Notes under the pieces: model-generated
Database searches by the model: none
What the model saw: only the letters and a program-made list of their open reading frames with translations
Told to the model about the DNA's origin: nothing
Position numbers and translations under genes: made by a program
Source: Corynebacterium sp.
GTDB lineage: Bacteria; Actinomycetota; Actinomycetes; Mycobacteriales; Mycobacteriaceae
Direction of reading: 5' to 3'
NCBI RefSeq assembly: GCF_030532715.1
Contig: NZ_JAUNKO010000002.1
Coordinates: forward strand, 412,864-476,863
DNA: 64,000 nucleotides
Shown here: piece by piece, positions 1 to 8,892 of the stretch
How the letters are laid out: every line of letters begins with the position of its first letter
How positions within the stretch are numbered: position 1 is the stretch's first letter

Positions 1-231
1 AAGCCGCCGGGGGTAATCAATTGTGAGGAGCCGTAAGACCCGGTGTTCATGAGGTCTACGCTTGACGGCACGTTCACCCCAACTGGGTGGGCGGTGATCG
101 GTGGATGTTGTTGCGGCACGGTGTACTTCTCCCTCATTGGATCGGTTTGCTGGTGTCGATGCTAGCCGACACGTTCGTCGCACGTATATATAGAACATCA
201 TTTCCACTATGCGGCGCAAAACAATCGCTCA

Positions 232-244
232 TATACTGCGAGGC
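232..244 (+). promoter_or_regulatory. -10 box of adh, probable leaderless transcript
   Basis: TATACT at 232-237 lies 7 nt before the ATG at 245, so transcription would begin at or next to the start codon. There is no convincing ribosome binding site, and this spacing recurs across the window. It argues for the ATG at 245 over the one at 209. Confidence 0.55.
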
Positions 245-1294
245 ATGCCGTTCACCGTGAAAGCTTTGCAGAAAATATCCCCCGATGCGCCGTTCCAGGT
301 TGTGGATTTGCCGCGGCGTGACCCGCGTGCTGACGACGTAGTCATCGACATCAAAGCCGCAGGTATTTGCCACAGCGACATTCACACCATCCGCAACGAG
401 TGGGGCGAGGCGCATTTCCCGCTCACGGTCGGCCACGAGATTGCGGGGGTAGTTTCCGCGGTTGGTGCAGAGGTTTCTGCCTGGCGGGTGGGGGATCGCG
501 TCGGCGTCGGCTGCCTCGTACATGCGTGTGGTGAGTGTGAGTGGTGCCGCCAAGGGGAGGAACAAAACTGCCCGGCAGCAGTAGGCACCTATAATTCCCG
601 CGACGTCGACGACACCATTACCCAAGGCGGATATAGCCAAAAAATCGTGGTCAACGAGCGGTTCGTGTGCCGCATCCCTGACGCGTTGGATTTTGACGTC
701 GCGGCTCCGTTGTTGTGCGCCGGGATCACGACCTTTTCCCCGATCGAGCGGTGGGGTATTACCGCAGGCTCCAAGGTTGCGGTGGTGGGCCTCGGCGGCC
801 TTGGCCACATGGGGGTGCAGATCGCCGCTGCGCTCGGCGCTGACGTGACCGTGTTATCCCGGTCGCTTGCGAAGGAGGACGAGGCCCGTCAACTTGGGGC
901 GGCTCGTACGTTGGCCACCACCGAGGAGGGGTTTTTCCGCAGGTACCGGGGTGAATTCGATTTCATTCTCAATACTGTCAGCGCCGACCTTGACGTGGAT
1001 GCGTACTTGCGCTTGCTGAAGCCGCACGGGGTGATGGTGGTTGTTGGTTTGCCTCCGGAGCGTCAACAGCTTTCGTTCGGGAGTTTGATTATGGGCGGCA
1101 AGGTGCTCACGGGTTCGAATATTGGCGGGATTCGGCAAACCCAGGACATGCTTGACTTTTGCGGACGCCACGGCATCGGCGCCGTCATTGAAAAAATCGG
1201 CGTTGACGAAGTGGATGCCGCCTACGATCGCGTTGTTGCAGGCGACGTGAAGTTCCGCTTCGTTATCGATACCGCTACGTTCCCTTCACATTAA
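245..1294 (+). CDS. adh: zinc-dependent alcohol dehydrogenase (MDR family, cinnamyl-alcohol-dehydrogenase-like)
   Basis: 349-aa cytosolic medium-chain dehydrogenase expected to interconvert aldehydes and primary alcohols with NAD(P)(H). Catalytic zinc ligands are visible as Cys42 (AGICHSD), His64-Glu65 (GHE) and Cys158. The structural zinc lobe has Cys95, Cys98, Cys101 and Cys109. The Rossmann fingerprint GLGGLGHMG follows. The overall pattern is that of the YahK/AdhC aldehyde-reductase branch; the substrate cannot be told. An in-frame ATG at 209 would add 12 residues, but the -10 box at 232 favours 245. The 3' end overlaps convergent rtcB by 20 nt, so the two mRNAs are antisense at their ends. 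Confidence 0.9.
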   Translation: MPFTVKALQKISPDAPFQVVDLPRRDPRADDVVIDIKAAGICHSDIHTIRNEWGEAHFPLTVGHEIAGVVSAVGAEVSAWRVGDRVGVGCLVHACGECEWCRQGEEQNCPAAVGTYNSRDVDDTITQGGYSQKIVVNERFVCRIPDALDFDVAAPLLCAGITTFSPIERWGITAGSKVAVVGLGGLGHMGVQIAAALGADVTVLSRSLAKEDEARQLGAARTLATTEEGFFRRYRGEFDFILNTVSADLDVDAYLRLLKPHGVMVVVGLPPERQQLSFGSLIMGGKVLTGSNIGGIRQTQDMLDFCGRHGIGAVIEKIGVDEVDAAYDRVVAGDVKFRFVIDTATFPSH

Positions 1295-2489
1295 GCACTT
1301 GCCGCAGCTTGTGCTTAATTTCCACTAGTTTTTCCGAGTCCGCCATTACCTGGTCGATGTCCTTGTACGCGTCGGGGATTTCGTCGACCCACGCGTCGCC
1401 GGGCCGGTAGACGATGCCCTCCATGCGCGCGGCAAGGTCGGCCTCGGTGAAGCGCCGCCGCGCCTCCGTCCGCGAGTATCGACGCCCCGCCCCATGCGGC
1501 GCCGAGTGCAGCGCGGGTGCGAAACCCTTGCCCTCGACCACATAGGACGCGGTGCCCATGGACCCCGGGATGAGCGCCAATGTTCCCTCATCTGCGCGGA
1601 TGGCGCCCTTGCGAGTCAGCCATACGTCGCGGCCGAAGTGGTGCTCTTTGACCGTGTAGTTGTGGTGACAGTTGATGCGCTGCACCTCTTCGACTGGCTC
1701 GCCCATGAAGGCGCTGAGGCAGCGGGAGAAGCGGTCCATCATTTCCTCGCGGTTCAAAAACGCGAAGTGTTGTGCCCACCGAAGTTCGTTGATGTAGGAG
1801 TCGAATTCGGGGGTGCCTTCCACGAAGTACGCTAGGTCTGCATTGGGGATGGGAATCCACCATTTCACCATGTTGGCTTGCGCGATGGCGATGTGTTTCT
1901 GCGCGATCTTATTGCCTACGCCGCGGGAGCCCGAGTGCAGGAACATCCACACCACGTCATCCTCATCGAGGCATAATTCGATGAAGTGATTGCCGCCGCC
2001 CAAGGAACCCAGCTGTTCCCGCCATTTGGGGGAGTGCCGCAAATCGACGTCGTGCTCGATCGCCATCGCTTCGAGCTCCCGGCAGCGCGCATCCGCAGTC
2101 GGCTCCAGGCGGCCGCGGTTGTAACGCCCAGGCGAGAGTGGAATCGCGCGAATGATGGCATCCCGGAGATTCTCTAGCTGCTTTTCCGCCAGGTCAGCGG
2201 CAGTGAACTGGGTGCGAACCCCGATCATGCCGCAACCGATGTCCACCCCAACTGCGGCTGGGATCACCGCACCGATTGTGCCGAATACGGTTCCCACCGA
2301 GGAACCGAGTCCGGTGTGTGCATCGGGCATGAGCGCCACATGGGGGTAGACGAACGGCAGTTTTGCCGTCGCGTTGGCCTGCTCCACGGTGGAGTCTTCG
2401 ATTTCGCTAGCGAAGATGTGCACTTTCGGCTTGTGCTGAGTGATTTCCGCGATGCGAGACGCGTGGTGAGCGCGTCGGTTTCGAGCCAT
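1275..2489 (-). CDS. rtcB: RtcB-family RNA-splicing ligase
   Basis: 404 aa, the short form of RtcB. The family joins RNA 2',3'-cyclic phosphate (or 3'-phosphate) ends to 5'-OH ends using GTP and Mn2+. Visible motifs: DAHTGLGSSVG near the N-terminus, GVDIGCGM with the metal-binding Cys, GGGNHFIEL, HSGSRGVGN, and HGAGR containing the His that is guanylylated in characterised RtcB. The ATG follows AGGGG by 6 nt. No RtcA, archease or RtcR-like gene is nearby; the small gene upstream encodes an unrelated membrane protein. The leader at 2521-2640 is strongly structured. The biological substrate in this organism is unknown; stress-damaged tRNA or rRNA are the usual candidates. Confidence 0.93.
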   Translation of the reverse strand: MARNRRAHHASRIAEITQHKPKVHIFASEIEDSTVEQANATAKLPFVYPHVALMPDAHTGLGSSVGTVFGTIGAVIPAAVGVDIGCGMIGVRTQFTAADLAEKQLENLRDAIIRAIPLSPGRYNRGRLEPTADARCRELEAMAIEHDVDLRHSPKWREQLGSLGGGNHFIELCLDEDDVVWMFLHSGSRGVGNKIAQKHIAIAQANMVKWWIPIPNADLAYFVEGTPEFDSYINELRWAQHFAFLNREEMMDRFSRCLSAFMGEPVEEVQRINCHHNYTVKEHHFGRDVWLTRKGAIRADEGTLALIPGSMGTASYVVEGKGFAPALHSAPHGAGRRYSRTEARRRFTEADLAARMEGIVYRPGDAWVDEIPDAYKDIDQVMADSEKLVEIKHKLRQVLNVKGT

Positions 2490-2520
2490 GGGTTTCCCCT
2501 GTCCTTTTCCAAAAGTTTGC

Positions 2521-2640
2521 GGCGGGGGAAGCGCAGGTTCTCACAAAAAACCGCCCCCGCCAGAAGTGAATTCTGACTGTGAGGCGTCCTGCGATTCGAG
2601 CTCGTGAGGTCAATGACCCCGCAATACGCACGCAGGACGC
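2521..2640 (-). promoter_or_regulatory. structured 5' leader of rtcB with two inverted repeats
   Basis: Upstream of rtcB on its coding strand are two strong hairpin potentials. The outer one is a perfect 10-bp repeat, GCGTCCTGCG at 2584-2593 with CGCAGGACGC at 2631-2640, enclosing 37 nt that include the palindrome GGTCATTGACC. The gene-proximal one pairs 2521-2528 with 2554-2561 (GGCGGGGG/CCCCCGCC), about 30 nt before the start codon. It could be a regulatory leader or a small RNA that RtcB acts on. No known riboswitch class was recognised. Confidence 0.4.
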
Positions 2641-2755
2641 ACAATGCTTGGATTTTGCTGTTCTCGCCGCATCTCGCGTCCTTTCGTCGTAGTCGGGGTG
2701 ATTTACCAAAATTATGATTAGCACAGGTGCGGAAACCTGCCCGCATTCGGGGGTG

Positions 2756-3070
2756 CTACTGGGTGTCGGAAAGCGCCAGTGCAGCGCCGGCAACACCGCT
2801 GGTCACGGCTAGTACTGCGGGCCACGCGCCGATCTTTTTGGCAAGGGGATGGGATAGCCCGAACGCGGCGATGTAGGCGGTGCTTAACCCGGCTGCCAAC
2901 GGCACGCCGCCCTTGGCATACCAGCTGCGCGCCGCCCATACGCCAGCCGCGGCGAGGAGCGCTCCGCCGAGGGGACGGACCCCGGTCTCGCGGGCTGTGA
3001 GCCACCCACCGATGAGCCCAGTAGCCACAATAGGTGCAGTTTTAACTTCGGACGCGTTTTTGAACTTCAT
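2756..3070 (-). CDS. small hydrophobic membrane protein, unknown function
   Basis: 104 aa. A short polar N-terminus is followed by three or four Ala/Gly/Leu-rich hydrophobic stretches at about residues 13-25, 32-46, 55-72 and 80-98, so it is probably an integral membrane protein. No catalytic motif is recognised. It is transcribed in the same direction as rtcB but separated from it by 266 nt holding the structured rtcB leader, so shared transcription is uncertain. The divergent neighbour is the cobalamin-riboswitch operon. Confidence 0.6.
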   Translation of the reverse strand: MKFKNASEVKTAPIVATGLIGGWLTARETGVRPLGGALLAAAGVWAARSWYAKGGVPLAAGLSTAYIAAFGLSHPLAKKIGAWPAVLAVTSGVAGAALALSDTQ

Positions 3071-3127
3071 AGCAAACTAATGTACTCGCTTTAGTCGTTT
3101 CAACGTTCGGTGGGCTACAATTCGAAC

Positions 3128-3292
3128 CGTCAGTGAGCTGGTCAAGGGAATCTCGGTGAGAATCCGAAACTGGCGCGCAGCGGTGATTGGGTACTACCCC
3201 CAAATTGGGAGTCGCCACTGGTCTTTCAGGCTGGGAAGGTGCATTGGGGGTGGGGTGATCCAACGAGTCCGAATACCTGCCGGCTCTTCGCT
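3128..3292 (+). promoter_or_regulatory. cobalamin riboswitch
   Basis: The hallmarks of the B12 aptamer appear in order: AAGGGAATCTCGGTGAGAATC with CCGAAACTGG (3144 onward), GCGCAGCGGTGA, GGGAGTCGCCACTGG, GGGAAGGTGCATTGG and the closing GTCCGAATACCTGCC B12 box ending near 3282. Downstream, CTCCTTTC at 3296-3303 is complementary to the GAAGGAG ribosome binding site at 3335-3341 of the next gene, so B12 binding probably controls access to that site. The exact 5' boundary is approximate. Confidence 0.9.
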
Positions 3293-3347
3293 GGGCTCCT
3301 TTCGTCTCCGCGTTCGAGATGGAGGGGCAGTGTTGAAGGAGTTCCAC

Positions 3348-4400
3348 ATGACTGGAACTGGTGTGCGCAAAAACGCGCTCACCGTAGCGTTGTTCGTGCT
3401 GCTTTTGCTGCTCATCGCGGTGAGCTTTGTCATCTCATTGACGTTTGGTTCTGTCGACTACGCTCGTGGCGCCGTTTGGGAAGTTGTGTGGGCCCGGCTC
3501 AACGGCGCCAAGGGACCTGATCAGGCAATTGATTCAATTGTGTGGGAGTTGCGAGTGCCCCGGGGGTTGCTTGCGTTGATTGTGGGCGCTGGCTTGGCGC
3601 TCGCGGGCGTCGCAATGCAAACTCTTGTGCGAAACCCGCTTGCGGATCCGTACTTGCTTGGGGTTTCTGCGGGTGCCAGTGTCGGTGCCACCGCGGTATT
3701 GACCTTCGGCGTGTTTTCCTCGTTGGGTTTGTACGCACTTTCGGGTGGCGCGTTGATCGGTGCGCTCGTGGCCACGGCGACCGTGTACGGCATTACGATG
3801 GCTCAAGGCGGCCTCACTCCGTTGCGGCTGATCTTGTCTGGGGTGGTGCTTTCCTCGGCGTTCTCCGCCATGGCAAGCTTCCTTGTATTCAAGGGGCCAG
3901 ATGCCCGTGCGGCGCAGGGCGTCATGTTTTGGATGCTTGGCTCCGTGGCGGGCGCACAGTGGAACAAACTTGCGCTTCCTTTTGCAATTGTGATGATCGC
4001 GGCGTTGGCATTAATGCTGATTTCCAACCATATGGACGCGCTGGCTGCGGGCCCCGATACCGCGGCCGCGCTTGGTGTTCGTGTAGGCGTTCTGCGACAG
4101 GTCCTGTTTTTTATCCAAGCGTTGCTGGTCGGCTGCATGGTCGCTGTCGCCGGCGGAATTGGGTTCGTGGGGCTGGTTATTCCGCATTTGGCGCGCATGC
4201 TGGTGGGGTCGTTGCACTGGCGCCTGTTGCCTATTGCGATGGCGACCGGCGCGCTGTTCTTGCTGTGGGTTGATGTCATTGCACGGGTGTCGGCGCCCCC
4301 GCAGGAAATTCCGTTGGGTGTTGTTACTGGTGTGCTCGGCGCACCAATGTTTTTGATTCTGATGGCCCGGGGCCGCTACCACTTCGGAGGCCAGAACTAA
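3348..4400 (+). CDS. FecCD/BtuC-type ABC permease, probable cobalamin import
   Basis: 350-aa multi-spanning membrane protein of the FecCD family, the usual size with about ten hydrophobic segments. Conserved permease features include RVPRGLLALIVGAGLALAGV, RNPLADPYLLGVSAGAS and GIGFVGLVIPHLARML near the coupling region. ATG 3348 follows GAAGGAG by 6 nt; the open frame runs further upstream, but that part lies inside the riboswitch. The stop overlaps the next start (TAATG). FecCD permeases move corrinoids, haem or siderophores; the B12 riboswitch immediately upstream makes a corrinoid the best guess for the substrate. Confidence 0.88.
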   Translation: MTGTGVRKNALTVALFVLLLLLIAVSFVISLTFGSVDYARGAVWEVVWARLNGAKGPDQAIDSIVWELRVPRGLLALIVGAGLALAGVAMQTLVRNPLADPYLLGVSAGASVGATAVLTFGVFSSLGLYALSGGALIGALVATATVYGITMAQGGLTPLRLILSGVVLSSAFSAMASFLVFKGPDARAAQGVMFWMLGSVAGAQWNKLALPFAIVMIAALALMLISNHMDALAAGPDTAAALGVRVGVLRQVLFFIQALLVGCMVAVAGGIGFVGLVIPHLARMLVGSLHWRLLPIAMATGALFLLWVDVIARVSAPPQEIPLGVVTGVLGAPMFLILMARGRYHFGGQN

Positions 4401-5161
4401 TGTTCGATATTCGGGGTGTTGCGGCGGGCATCGGCGCAACCACCATTGTTCGCGATATTTCCTTTACTGTGGCGCGCGGCAGCATGACCGCACTCGTGGG
4501 CATCAACGGCGCCGGAAAGTCCACGCTGCTCCGCGGCATCGCCGGCATTACTGCACTGCACGCGGGTTCCGTACTGCTTGAAGGTGCCGATGTGCATGCG
4601 ATGCGTCCTCGTCACCGTGCCCAACAGTTGACGCTGGTGGGGCAGGAGGAGTCCCCGCCTGGCGATCTCACGCTGTCTGAAATGGTTGCCCTGGGTAGGC
4701 TGCCGCATTTGAAGTCCTGGCAACTTGGTGGCAGCAAGGAACGCCGCATTGTCGCTGAGTCACTTGCCTTGGTCGGTCTCGCGGACCTTGCTGATCGTTC
4801 GTGCGATCAGTTATCCGGCGGCCAACGGCGCCGCGCGCTGCTTGCCCGGGGATTCGCCCAAGGGACTGATTTGGTGTTGCTCGACGAACCAACGAACCAC
4901 CTTGACGTGCACCACCAGCTGCAACTGCTCAAGGTGTTGCGCGAATCGGGCCGTACCATTTTGGCCACGATTCACGATCTTGACCTCGCCGTTTCCCACT
5001 TTGACCAAGTGGTGGTCTTGCACGAGGGCTGCATGCTCGCGGCTGGCCCGCCGGAAGAGGTTCTGCTCCCACACCATGTGCGCGAGGTGTTTAACGTCCA
5101 GGCGATGTTAACCAAGCTTCCAGAAGCTACGCGCACGCACCTTATTGTTGATTCACTCTGA
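4400..5161 (+). CDS. ABC transporter ATPase, BtuD/FecE type
   Basis: 253-aa nucleotide-binding subunit that would power the permease just upstream. Walker A is GINGAGKST (34-42), the ABC signature is LSGGQRRRALLAR, Walker B is LVLLDEPTNHLD, and the switch His lies in TIHDLDLAVSHF. Start and stop are tightly coupled to both neighbours: it overlaps the permease by 1 nt, and the binding-protein start follows 13 nt after its stop. It is a cytoplasmic peripheral protein in the probable B12 importer. Confidence 0.9.
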   Translation: MFDIRGVAAGIGATTIVRDISFTVARGSMTALVGINGAGKSTLLRGIAGITALHAGSVLLEGADVHAMRPRHRAQQLTLVGQEESPPGDLTLSEMVALGRLPHLKSWQLGGSKERRIVAESLALVGLADLADRSCDQLSGGQRRRALLARGFAQGTDLVLLDEPTNHLDVHHQLQLLKVLRESGRTILATIHDLDLAVSHFDQVVVLHEGCMLAAGPPEEVLLPHHVREVFNVQAMLTKLPEATRTHLIVDSL

Positions 5162-5174
5162 TACAGGAGAAACC

Positions 5175-6227
5175 GTGAAAAAGTACACTCTTGCGCTGCT
5201 TACTGGTTCGGCGCTATTCCTTGCCGCATGTGGCGGCCAGACCGCCGATACGGTAGCTGATGGCGGCGTCACCATCACCAACTGTGGCAAGGAGGTGACG
5301 TATGCCCAAGCGGACAAACTGTTCGTCAACGACGGCAACATCATTTCGATCGCGCTTTCGGCCGGCGCCCAAGACAAAATCGCGAATGTTAGTTCGATGC
5401 AGCGTGATGTTGATATTTTGTCCGCAAAGTACGGCAAGGATGTCATTTCTGGCCTCGACAGTGTGGCCAAGGAATACCCATCCCTCGAAGAGGTCGTGAG
5501 CAAACAGCCCGACATTTTCGTTGCCGGTTGGAACTACGGGTTCGACGAAGGTAAAAACCTCACCCCGGATTCGTTGAAGGATCAAGGCATCGATTCGTAC
5601 ATCCTTACTGAGTCGTGCCGCCAGGAAGGCACCACCAAGCGGGGCATTGTGGATCCTTGGGAAGCCGTGGAAATGGACCTTGCCAACATCGGCGCCATCA
5701 CCGGCAATAAGGAGACCGCCGACAAGGTTGTGAAGGATCAGCAGGATCGCCTTGCCGCGCTGCGTACGGCGGATCAGCCGGACACCGCCCCAGTGGCTTT
5801 CGTATTCGATTCCGCCTCTGATACGATTTTCACCTCGGGTAAGTTTGGCGCTCCGCAGGCGATCCTCGAGGCTGCCGGCGCGAAGAATGGCGCCGAGGAT
5901 GTTGAGGATACCTGGACCAAGGTTGGCTGGGAGCACCTCACCGCAACCAAACCTGACGTGTTTGTGTTCGTCGAGTACCCCGGGCAAGAGTTCGAAGAAA
6001 AGGTGAAGATCCTTAAGGAAAACCCCGTCACTAAGGATCTCCCTGCGGTGAAGGAAAACCGTTTTATTAACCTCCCGTATGCGATGTGGACATCTAGCCC
6101 GCTGAACATTGATGCCGCCGAACATGTGCGCAAGGGTTTGGAAAAGTTCCAGCTTGCCCCGAAGTCGGATATTAAGCCTGCTCTGGCGTTGCCGGACAAT
6201 CTCCCGGGTACGGAGTACTTTCAATAA
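5175..6227 (+). CDS. substrate-binding lipoprotein of the probable B12 importer
   Basis: 350 aa, cluster-type TroA/BtuF-like periplasmic-binding fold. It starts at GTG 5175, 5 nt after AGGAG. The N-terminus is a lipoprotein signal with lipobox LAAC and Cys19, so the mature protein would be membrane-anchored on the outer face. Two lobes are suggested by VTYAQADKLFVNDGN near the front and KPDVFVFVEYPG in the second half. The family includes binders of cobalamin, haem and ferric siderophores; the riboswitch makes a corrinoid most likely. Confidence 0.87.
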   Translation: MKKYTLALLTGSALFLAACGGQTADTVADGGVTITNCGKEVTYAQADKLFVNDGNIISIALSAGAQDKIANVSSMQRDVDILSAKYGKDVISGLDSVAKEYPSLEEVVSKQPDIFVAGWNYGFDEGKNLTPDSLKDQGIDSYILTESCRQEGTTKRGIVDPWEAVEMDLANIGAITGNKETADKVVKDQQDRLAALRTADQPDTAPVAFVFDSASDTIFTSGKFGAPQAILEAAGAKNGAEDVEDTWTKVGWEHLTATKPDVFVFVEYPGQEFEEKVKILKENPVTKDLPAVKENRFINLPYAMWTSSPLNIDAAEHVRKGLEKFQLAPKSDIKPALALPDNLPGTEYFQ

Positions 6228-6277
6228 TCTGAAGTCTACGTAGCTAAGATTTCGCGACGATCCTAGGAGGATTCATC

Positions 6278-7456
6278 TTGAAAACAGTTTCCTTGTACTT
6301 AGGATCGGCTGCGATATCGTTGGTGGGCAATAGTTTGGCGATGGTGGTGTGGCCGTGGCTTGTTTTGCAACGTACAGGTGATCCGGCGGCCGCTGGCACT
6401 GTCGTCACGGCGATTGCTGTCCCTTCACTGATTTTCGCCATTTTTGGCGGCCATTTGATTGACACTTTTGGGCGTAAGCGCATGAGTGTTGTTTCGGATG
6501 TGGTGAGCGGGGCGTCGGTAATTGCGCTGATCGCTGTGGACACTTGGGGTCAGTTAAACCTCGCGTGGTTTATCGCTATTGGCATTCTCGGCGCGCTTGG
6601 CGACGTCCCGGGCATGGCCGCGCGCGCCGCCCTCGCCGGAGATGTGGCGAAGGCGTCCGGAAAATCTTTGGATATGATTTCGGGTGTTCAGCAGACGCTC
6701 ATTGGGATGTCGATGTTCCTTGGGCCGGTGTTGGCGGGCTTGCTGTTGGCGAATCTTCCTATTTCCCAGGTGCTGGTGGTGACGGCTTCGTGTTCATTGC
6801 TTGCCGCGGCTTTGACCTCGTTAGTGCGTGTAACTGCGGGCGAGATGACTTCCGAAGCTTTCTCATTGGACGCGTGGTTGAGCATTTTGAAAGCCCCAAT
6901 GATCCGCATTATGGCTAGTGCGCAATTCATTGGTTCTATGCTGGTCACTCCCTATTTGATGGTGCTTGTGCCGGCGCATTTTCAGAATGTGAATAACCCG
7001 ACAATGATGGGTGTCGTCCACGCTGGCTACGCGGTGGGCATGATGGTCGGCGGCGCCGCGATTGCGGCTACGGGGTCCGGCAACCGCAAACTGGTGTGGT
7101 CTGTTTCCATGCTGTGCTTCACATTGGGGTTCGTGGGTATGGGCTTTTTGTCCAATCAGTGGATCTTGCTTGCGGGCATGGCCATCGCCGGCATTGGTGG
7201 GGGCGTGATCGGCCCTTTGCAGATGATTTTAGTCACCGAGTCAGTTCCCGAAAACTTGCGTGGCCGGGCGTTTTCCCTCTTTATGGCGATCGGCCAGGTT
7301 TCTGCCCCGTTGGGGTTTGCGGTAACCACGGTGATGCTCACCCAACTCTCAATCTATACGGTGGCCGTGTGCTTGGCGGGGGCGTGGATGCTATCGGCGA
7401 TCGTTTTGACGCAGCGTGGATTGGTAAAAATTTCCGAACCGGCACCGTCGGCGTAA
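6278..7456 (+). CDS. MFS transporter, 12-TM type
   Basis: 392-aa major facilitator with about 12 hydrophobic spans and an MFS-like loop GGHLIDTFGRKRM after TM2. The start is TTG 6278, supported by AGGAGG at 6265-6270 with 7-nt spacing; no better start exists. It follows the importer lipoprotein by 50 nt on the same strand without a visible terminator, so it may be co-transcribed and B12-controlled. The substrate is unknown. Confidence 0.8.
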   Translation: MKTVSLYLGSAAISLVGNSLAMVVWPWLVLQRTGDPAAAGTVVTAIAVPSLIFAIFGGHLIDTFGRKRMSVVSDVVSGASVIALIAVDTWGQLNLAWFIAIGILGALGDVPGMAARAALAGDVAKASGKSLDMISGVQQTLIGMSMFLGPVLAGLLLANLPISQVLVVTASCSLLAAALTSLVRVTAGEMTSEAFSLDAWLSILKAPMIRIMASAQFIGSMLVTPYLMVLVPAHFQNVNNPTMMGVVHAGYAVGMMVGGAAIAATGSGNRKLVWSVSMLCFTLGFVGMGFLSNQWILLAGMAIAGIGGGVIGPLQMILVTESVPENLRGRAFSLFMAIGQVSAPLGFAVTTVMLTQLSIYTVAVCLAGAWMLSAIVLTQRGLVKISEPAPSA

Positions 7457-7466
7457 CATCTCGGGG

Positions 7467-8843
7467 GTGAGTAGTTCGGTATTGCCTCAGCGGCAGGCGT
7501 GGCGCGCGTTGGCGGCGCTGTGCATAGGATTCTTTATGATCCTGCTGGATCAAACAGTTGTTGCAGTGGCTACTCCGCAGTTTCAGGTGGAGCTGGGGGC
7601 GAGCATCAACCAGGTTGTGTGGGTGACATCCATCTACCTTCTGTTTTTCGCGGTCCCGTTGCTGGTCACCGGCCGGTTAGGTGATCGGTTTGGGCAGCGG
7701 AATGTGTACCTTGTCGGCATGACGGTGTTCACGTTGAGTTCGTTGGCTTGCGGCTTGGCGGGGGATGTTGTGACGTTGATTGTGGCTCGCGCGGCGCAGG
7801 GGCTCGGGGCGTCGATAATGGCACCTCAAACGATGAGCGTAATCAACCGTGTGTTCGCACGTGAGCGTCGGGGATCGGCTATGGGGATGTGGGGCGCGGT
7901 CGCAGGTTTGGCCACGCTTGCTGGCCCCGTACTTGGCGGCGTCATCGTGGATTCCGTGGGCTGGCAGTGGGTGTTTTTCATTAATGTTCCCCTCGGCGTG
8001 CTATCTCTCACGCTGGTGGCGATGTGGGTGCCGAAGATGCCGCGGATGGCCCGCCGGATCGATTTCGCAAGCGTTATCGTCTCAATCGCTGCTATGTTCG
8101 GCGTTGTGTTTGCGGTGCAGGAGGGCCCGGAACTGGGTTGGCCGGCGTGGATCTGGTTGGTGCTTGCTGCCGGTTTCGTTTTCGTGGGGGTGTTTGTGTG
8201 GTTGCAGAAAACCGCGGAGGCGCGTGGCCGTGATCCGCTGGTACCGCTGGATATTTTCCGTAATCGCAATTTCTCTATTGGCGCGTTTTCGATTTCGATG
8301 ATGGGTTTCGCGGTGAGCGGAACGATGCTGCCGGTGATGATTTTCTTGCAGGAGGGCCATGGGTTGAGCGCCCAGGAGGCGGGTTTTATGCTGGTCCCCA
8401 TGGCGGTGATTTCGGGGTTGTTGGCGCCGTTTGTGGGGAGGTTGTCTGATCGCTTGGATCCGCGGATTTTGTCGGTGAGTGGTTTTTCATGCATGACGGT
8501 GGCGGTGCTTCTGCTGGTGGTGGTGATGCGTGATGGTGTTGGATTCTGGTGGGTTATGCTCCCGATTACGGTGCTGGGTTTTGGTAATGGTTTGGTGTGG
8601 TCGCCAAATTCGGCGACTTCGATGCGGGATTTGCCGGTGAGTAGTGTTGGCGCGGCGTCGGGTGTGTATAACTCGACTCGGCAGGTGGGGTCCGTGGTTG
8701 GCGCGGCGATTATTGGGGCGGCGATGCAGATGGGTGTTGCGGCGACGGATATTGCTTCTGCTATGGGTAATTCTGTGATTCCGGCGGTGGTTGCGTTGTG
8801 TTTGGGTTTGTTTGCGGTGTCGCGGTTCCGCAATCGCCTGTAG
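7467..8843 (+). CDS. MFS drug-efflux-like transporter (DHA2/EmrB-QacA, 14-TM)
   Basis: 458 aa with about 14 predicted spans. Family motifs include the N-terminal LDQTVVAVATP, the loop GRLGDRFGQRNVYLVG, and GPVLGGVIVDSVGWQWVFFINVP (the antiporter motif C region). It begins at GTG 7467, 10 nt after the previous MFS gene, so the two are probably one transcript. The family exports cationic or lipophilic drugs by proton antiport; the true substrate is not readable. Confidence 0.85.
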   Translation: MSSSVLPQRQAWRALAALCIGFFMILLDQTVVAVATPQFQVELGASINQVVWVTSIYLLFFAVPLLVTGRLGDRFGQRNVYLVGMTVFTLSSLACGLAGDVVTLIVARAAQGLGASIMAPQTMSVINRVFARERRGSAMGMWGAVAGLATLAGPVLGGVIVDSVGWQWVFFINVPLGVLSLTLVAMWVPKMPRMARRIDFASVIVSIAAMFGVVFAVQEGPELGWPAWIWLVLAAGFVFVGVFVWLQKTAEARGRDPLVPLDIFRNRNFSIGAFSISMMGFAVSGTMLPVMIFLQEGHGLSAQEAGFMLVPMAVISGLLAPFVGRLSDRLDPRILSVSGFSCMTVAVLLLVVVMRDGVGFWWVMLPITVLGFGNGLVWSPNSATSMRDLPVSSVGAASGVYNSTRQVGSVVGAAIIGAAMQMGVAATDIASAMGNSVIPAVVALCLGLFAVSRFRNRL

Positions 8844-8892
8844 GCATGGCTGGGCGGCCCCGTCACGCTGGGTGTTTCGGGGCGCGCTAGCT

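Noticed and set aside
1-231. Coding fragment at the left edge
   Set aside because: A short plus-strand frame ends at 34-36 and nothing before it is visible; there is not enough sequence to support a gene.
2584-2640. tRNA gene upstream of rtcB
   Set aside because: The end stem is 10 bp rather than 7, no anticodon arm folds, and the T-arm-like CTCGAATC has no matching stem.
3156-3347. Upstream extension of the FecCD permease gene
   Set aside because: This stretch is the cobalamin riboswitch; the ribosome binding site at 3335 supports ATG 3348.
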